Of a stretch of 6,254 nt of DNA, positions 5,646 to 6,254 are shown piece after piece. The position numbers and the translations under genes were made by a program. The DNA lies in assembly GCA_002427975.1 (NCBI GenBank), contig DIZT01000193.1:8719-14972 (forward strand). Reading direction: 5' to 3'. Position 1 is the first letter of the stretch; each line of letters begins with the position of its first letter. The notes beneath the pieces were generated by a model that was not told where the DNA came from, did no database searches, and saw only the letters and a program-made list of their open reading frames with translations. The DNA is from Micrococcaceae bacterium UBA6021. GTDB lineage: Bacteria; Actinomycetota; Actinomycetes; Actinomycetales; Micrococcaceae.

Positions 5646-6100
5646 TGGCCGTGGAACAGAACGGGGTTTCGGCGGGCTCAACCATCGGATCCGGCTCAAC
5701 CACCGTCGACTGGGAACAACTGAAGGAGGCGGCGACGGCCGCCATGAAAAAGGCCTATGTTCCGTATTCGAAGTTCCCGGTAGGGGCCGCGGCCCTCACC
5801 GCGGACGGACGGCTGGTCAGCGGCTGCAACGTCGAGAACGCCAGCTACGGGCTCACCCTGTGCGCTGAATGCGCACTCGTGGGGAACCTGCACATGACCG
5901 GCGGCGGTCTGCTGCGCGCCTTCTACTGCGTGGACTCCACCGGCAACGTGCTGATGCCGTGTGGCCGCTGCCGCCAGCTTCTCTATGAATTCCGCGCGCC
6001 CGATATGGAGCTCATGACCACGCAAGGCATCAAAACCATGGACCAGGTGCTGCCCGACGCATTTGGTCCGCAAAACTTGGAGGACTCCAGTGTTAACTGA
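5645..6100 (+). CDS. cdd: Cytidine deaminase (cdd)
   Basis: Cytosolic zinc enzyme that hydrolytically deaminates cytidine and deoxycytidine to uridine and deoxyuridine. From ATG 5645 it has 151 residues, slightly longer than the usual 130-136 of homotetrameric enzymes; the extra part is a Gly/Ser/Thr-rich N-terminus (about 1-21). Visible motifs are YVPYSKFPVGAA (38-49), the substrate loop NVENASYG (62-69), the catalytic CAE (Cys73, Glu75) and PCGRC (Cys106 and Cys109). These give the three-Cys zinc site of the small tetrameric class and the proton-shuttling Glu. The start is uncertain: ATG 5645 overlaps the permease stop as TGATG, TTG 5642 would add one residue, and GTG 5651 is better spaced from AAGGG (5637-5641). 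Its place between importer and thymidine phosphorylase indicates processing of imported cytosine nucleosides. Confidence 0.95.
   Translation: MAVEQNGVSAGSTIGSGSTTVDWEQLKEAATAAMKKAYVPYSKFPVGAAALTADGRLVSGCNVENASYGLTLCAECALVGNLHMTGGGLLRAFYCVDSTGNVLMPCGRCRQLLYEFRAPDMELMTTQGIKTMDQVLPDAFGPQNLEDSSVN
6079..6083 (+). promoter_or_regulatory. Shine-Dalgarno GGAGG that selects GTG 6090 of deoA
   Basis: GGAGG lies 6 bases before the GTG at 6090-6092, inside the last codons of cdd. No ATG or TTG near the 5' end of this frame offers a better-placed start, and the resulting N-terminus fits the family. Confidence 0.75.
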
Positions 6101-6254
6101 AGCATTCGACGCCGTCGACATCATCCGGACCAAGCGGGACCGTGGCGTCCTGAGCCCCGAACAGATCGACTGGACCATCGATGCCTACACCCGCGGCGTC
6201 ATCGCCGACGAGCAGATGGCCGCATTGAACATGGCCATCCTGCTCAACGGCATG
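6090..6254 (+). CDS. deoA: Thymidine (pyrimidine-nucleoside) phosphorylase, N-terminal part, cut by the window end
   Basis: The first 55 codons are present and the frame runs open off the window. The enzyme phosphorolyses thymidine and deoxyuridine to the base plus 2-deoxyribose-1-phosphate; some members also take uridine. The visible part matches the small helical N-terminal domain of the thymidine/pyrimidine-nucleoside phosphorylase family: VDIIRTKRDRGVLSPEQI (9-26), DAYTRGVIADEQMAAL (31-46) and MAILLNGM (48-55). The phosphate-binding and pyrimidine-binding motifs lie beyond the window, so deoA and pdp cannot be told apart rigorously. The GTG start has a well-spaced GGAGG and overlaps cdd by 11 bases, making it the next step after deamination in the same transcript. 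Confidence 0.88.
   Translation, partial: MLTEAFDAVDIIRTKRDRGVLSPEQIDWTIDAYTRGVIADEQMAALNMAILLNGM

Noticed and set aside
5696..6178. Minus-strand open frame of 160 codons opposite cdd and deoA
   Set aside because: It spans two coding regions with conserved enzyme motifs on the + strand; no domain is visible in the antisense product.
1..6254. CRISPR array, tRNA/rRNA, riboswitch, insertion sequence or phage elements
   Set aside because: I saw no regularly spaced repeats, cloverleaf-like segment, transposase motif or terminal inverted repeats, and the non-coding space (52-179 and 1293-1373) is too small for most of these.

Overview
The window looks like chromosomal DNA from a high-GC Gram-positive actinobacterium, most likely of the Arthrobacter/Pseudarthrobacter type (Micrococcaceae). 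The basis is the strong G/C preference at third codon positions, the TTG and GTG starts, the lipoprotein signal style, and a gene order I associate with that group. The organism is an inference; no marker gene is present to settle it.

Layout, all on the + strand. Bases 1-51 hold what looks like the last 16 codons of an unidentified upstream gene, whose stop lies inside a small hairpin (43-60). Bases 52-179 are a non-coding leader with a weak promoter candidate, a short inverted repeat and a clear Shine-Dalgarno. Then come a BMP-family nucleoside-binding lipoprotein (180-1292), an 81-base gap with a strong terminator-like hairpin and a 12-base perfect palindrome, a double-NBD ABC ATPase (1374-2912), two BPD_transp_2-type permeases (2905-4146 and 4143-5645), a cytidine deaminase (5645-6100), and the first 55 codons of thymidine phosphorylase (6090 to the window end). 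From the ATPase onward, every gene overlaps the next by 1-11 bases, so this part is very probably one translationally coupled transcript.

How the genes work together: the lipoprotein captures nucleosides outside the membrane, the two permeases form the channel, and the ATPase drives uptake, as in the NupNOPQ (Bacillus) and BmpA-NupABC (Lactococcus) importers. Cytidine deaminase converts imported (deoxy)cytidine to (deoxy)uridine. Thymidine phosphorylase then splits thymidine or deoxyuridine into base and deoxyribose-1-phosphate. The unit is a pyrimidine-nucleoside uptake and salvage/catabolic operon.

I do not see an undescribed system. The points worth a second look are the hairpin and palindrome between the binding protein and the ATPase, a five-segment N-terminal membrane extension on the second permease, an ATPase with a strongly degenerate second nucleotide site, and unusual start codons. 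I saw no tRNA, rRNA, CRISPR array, insertion sequence, attachment site or pseudogene.
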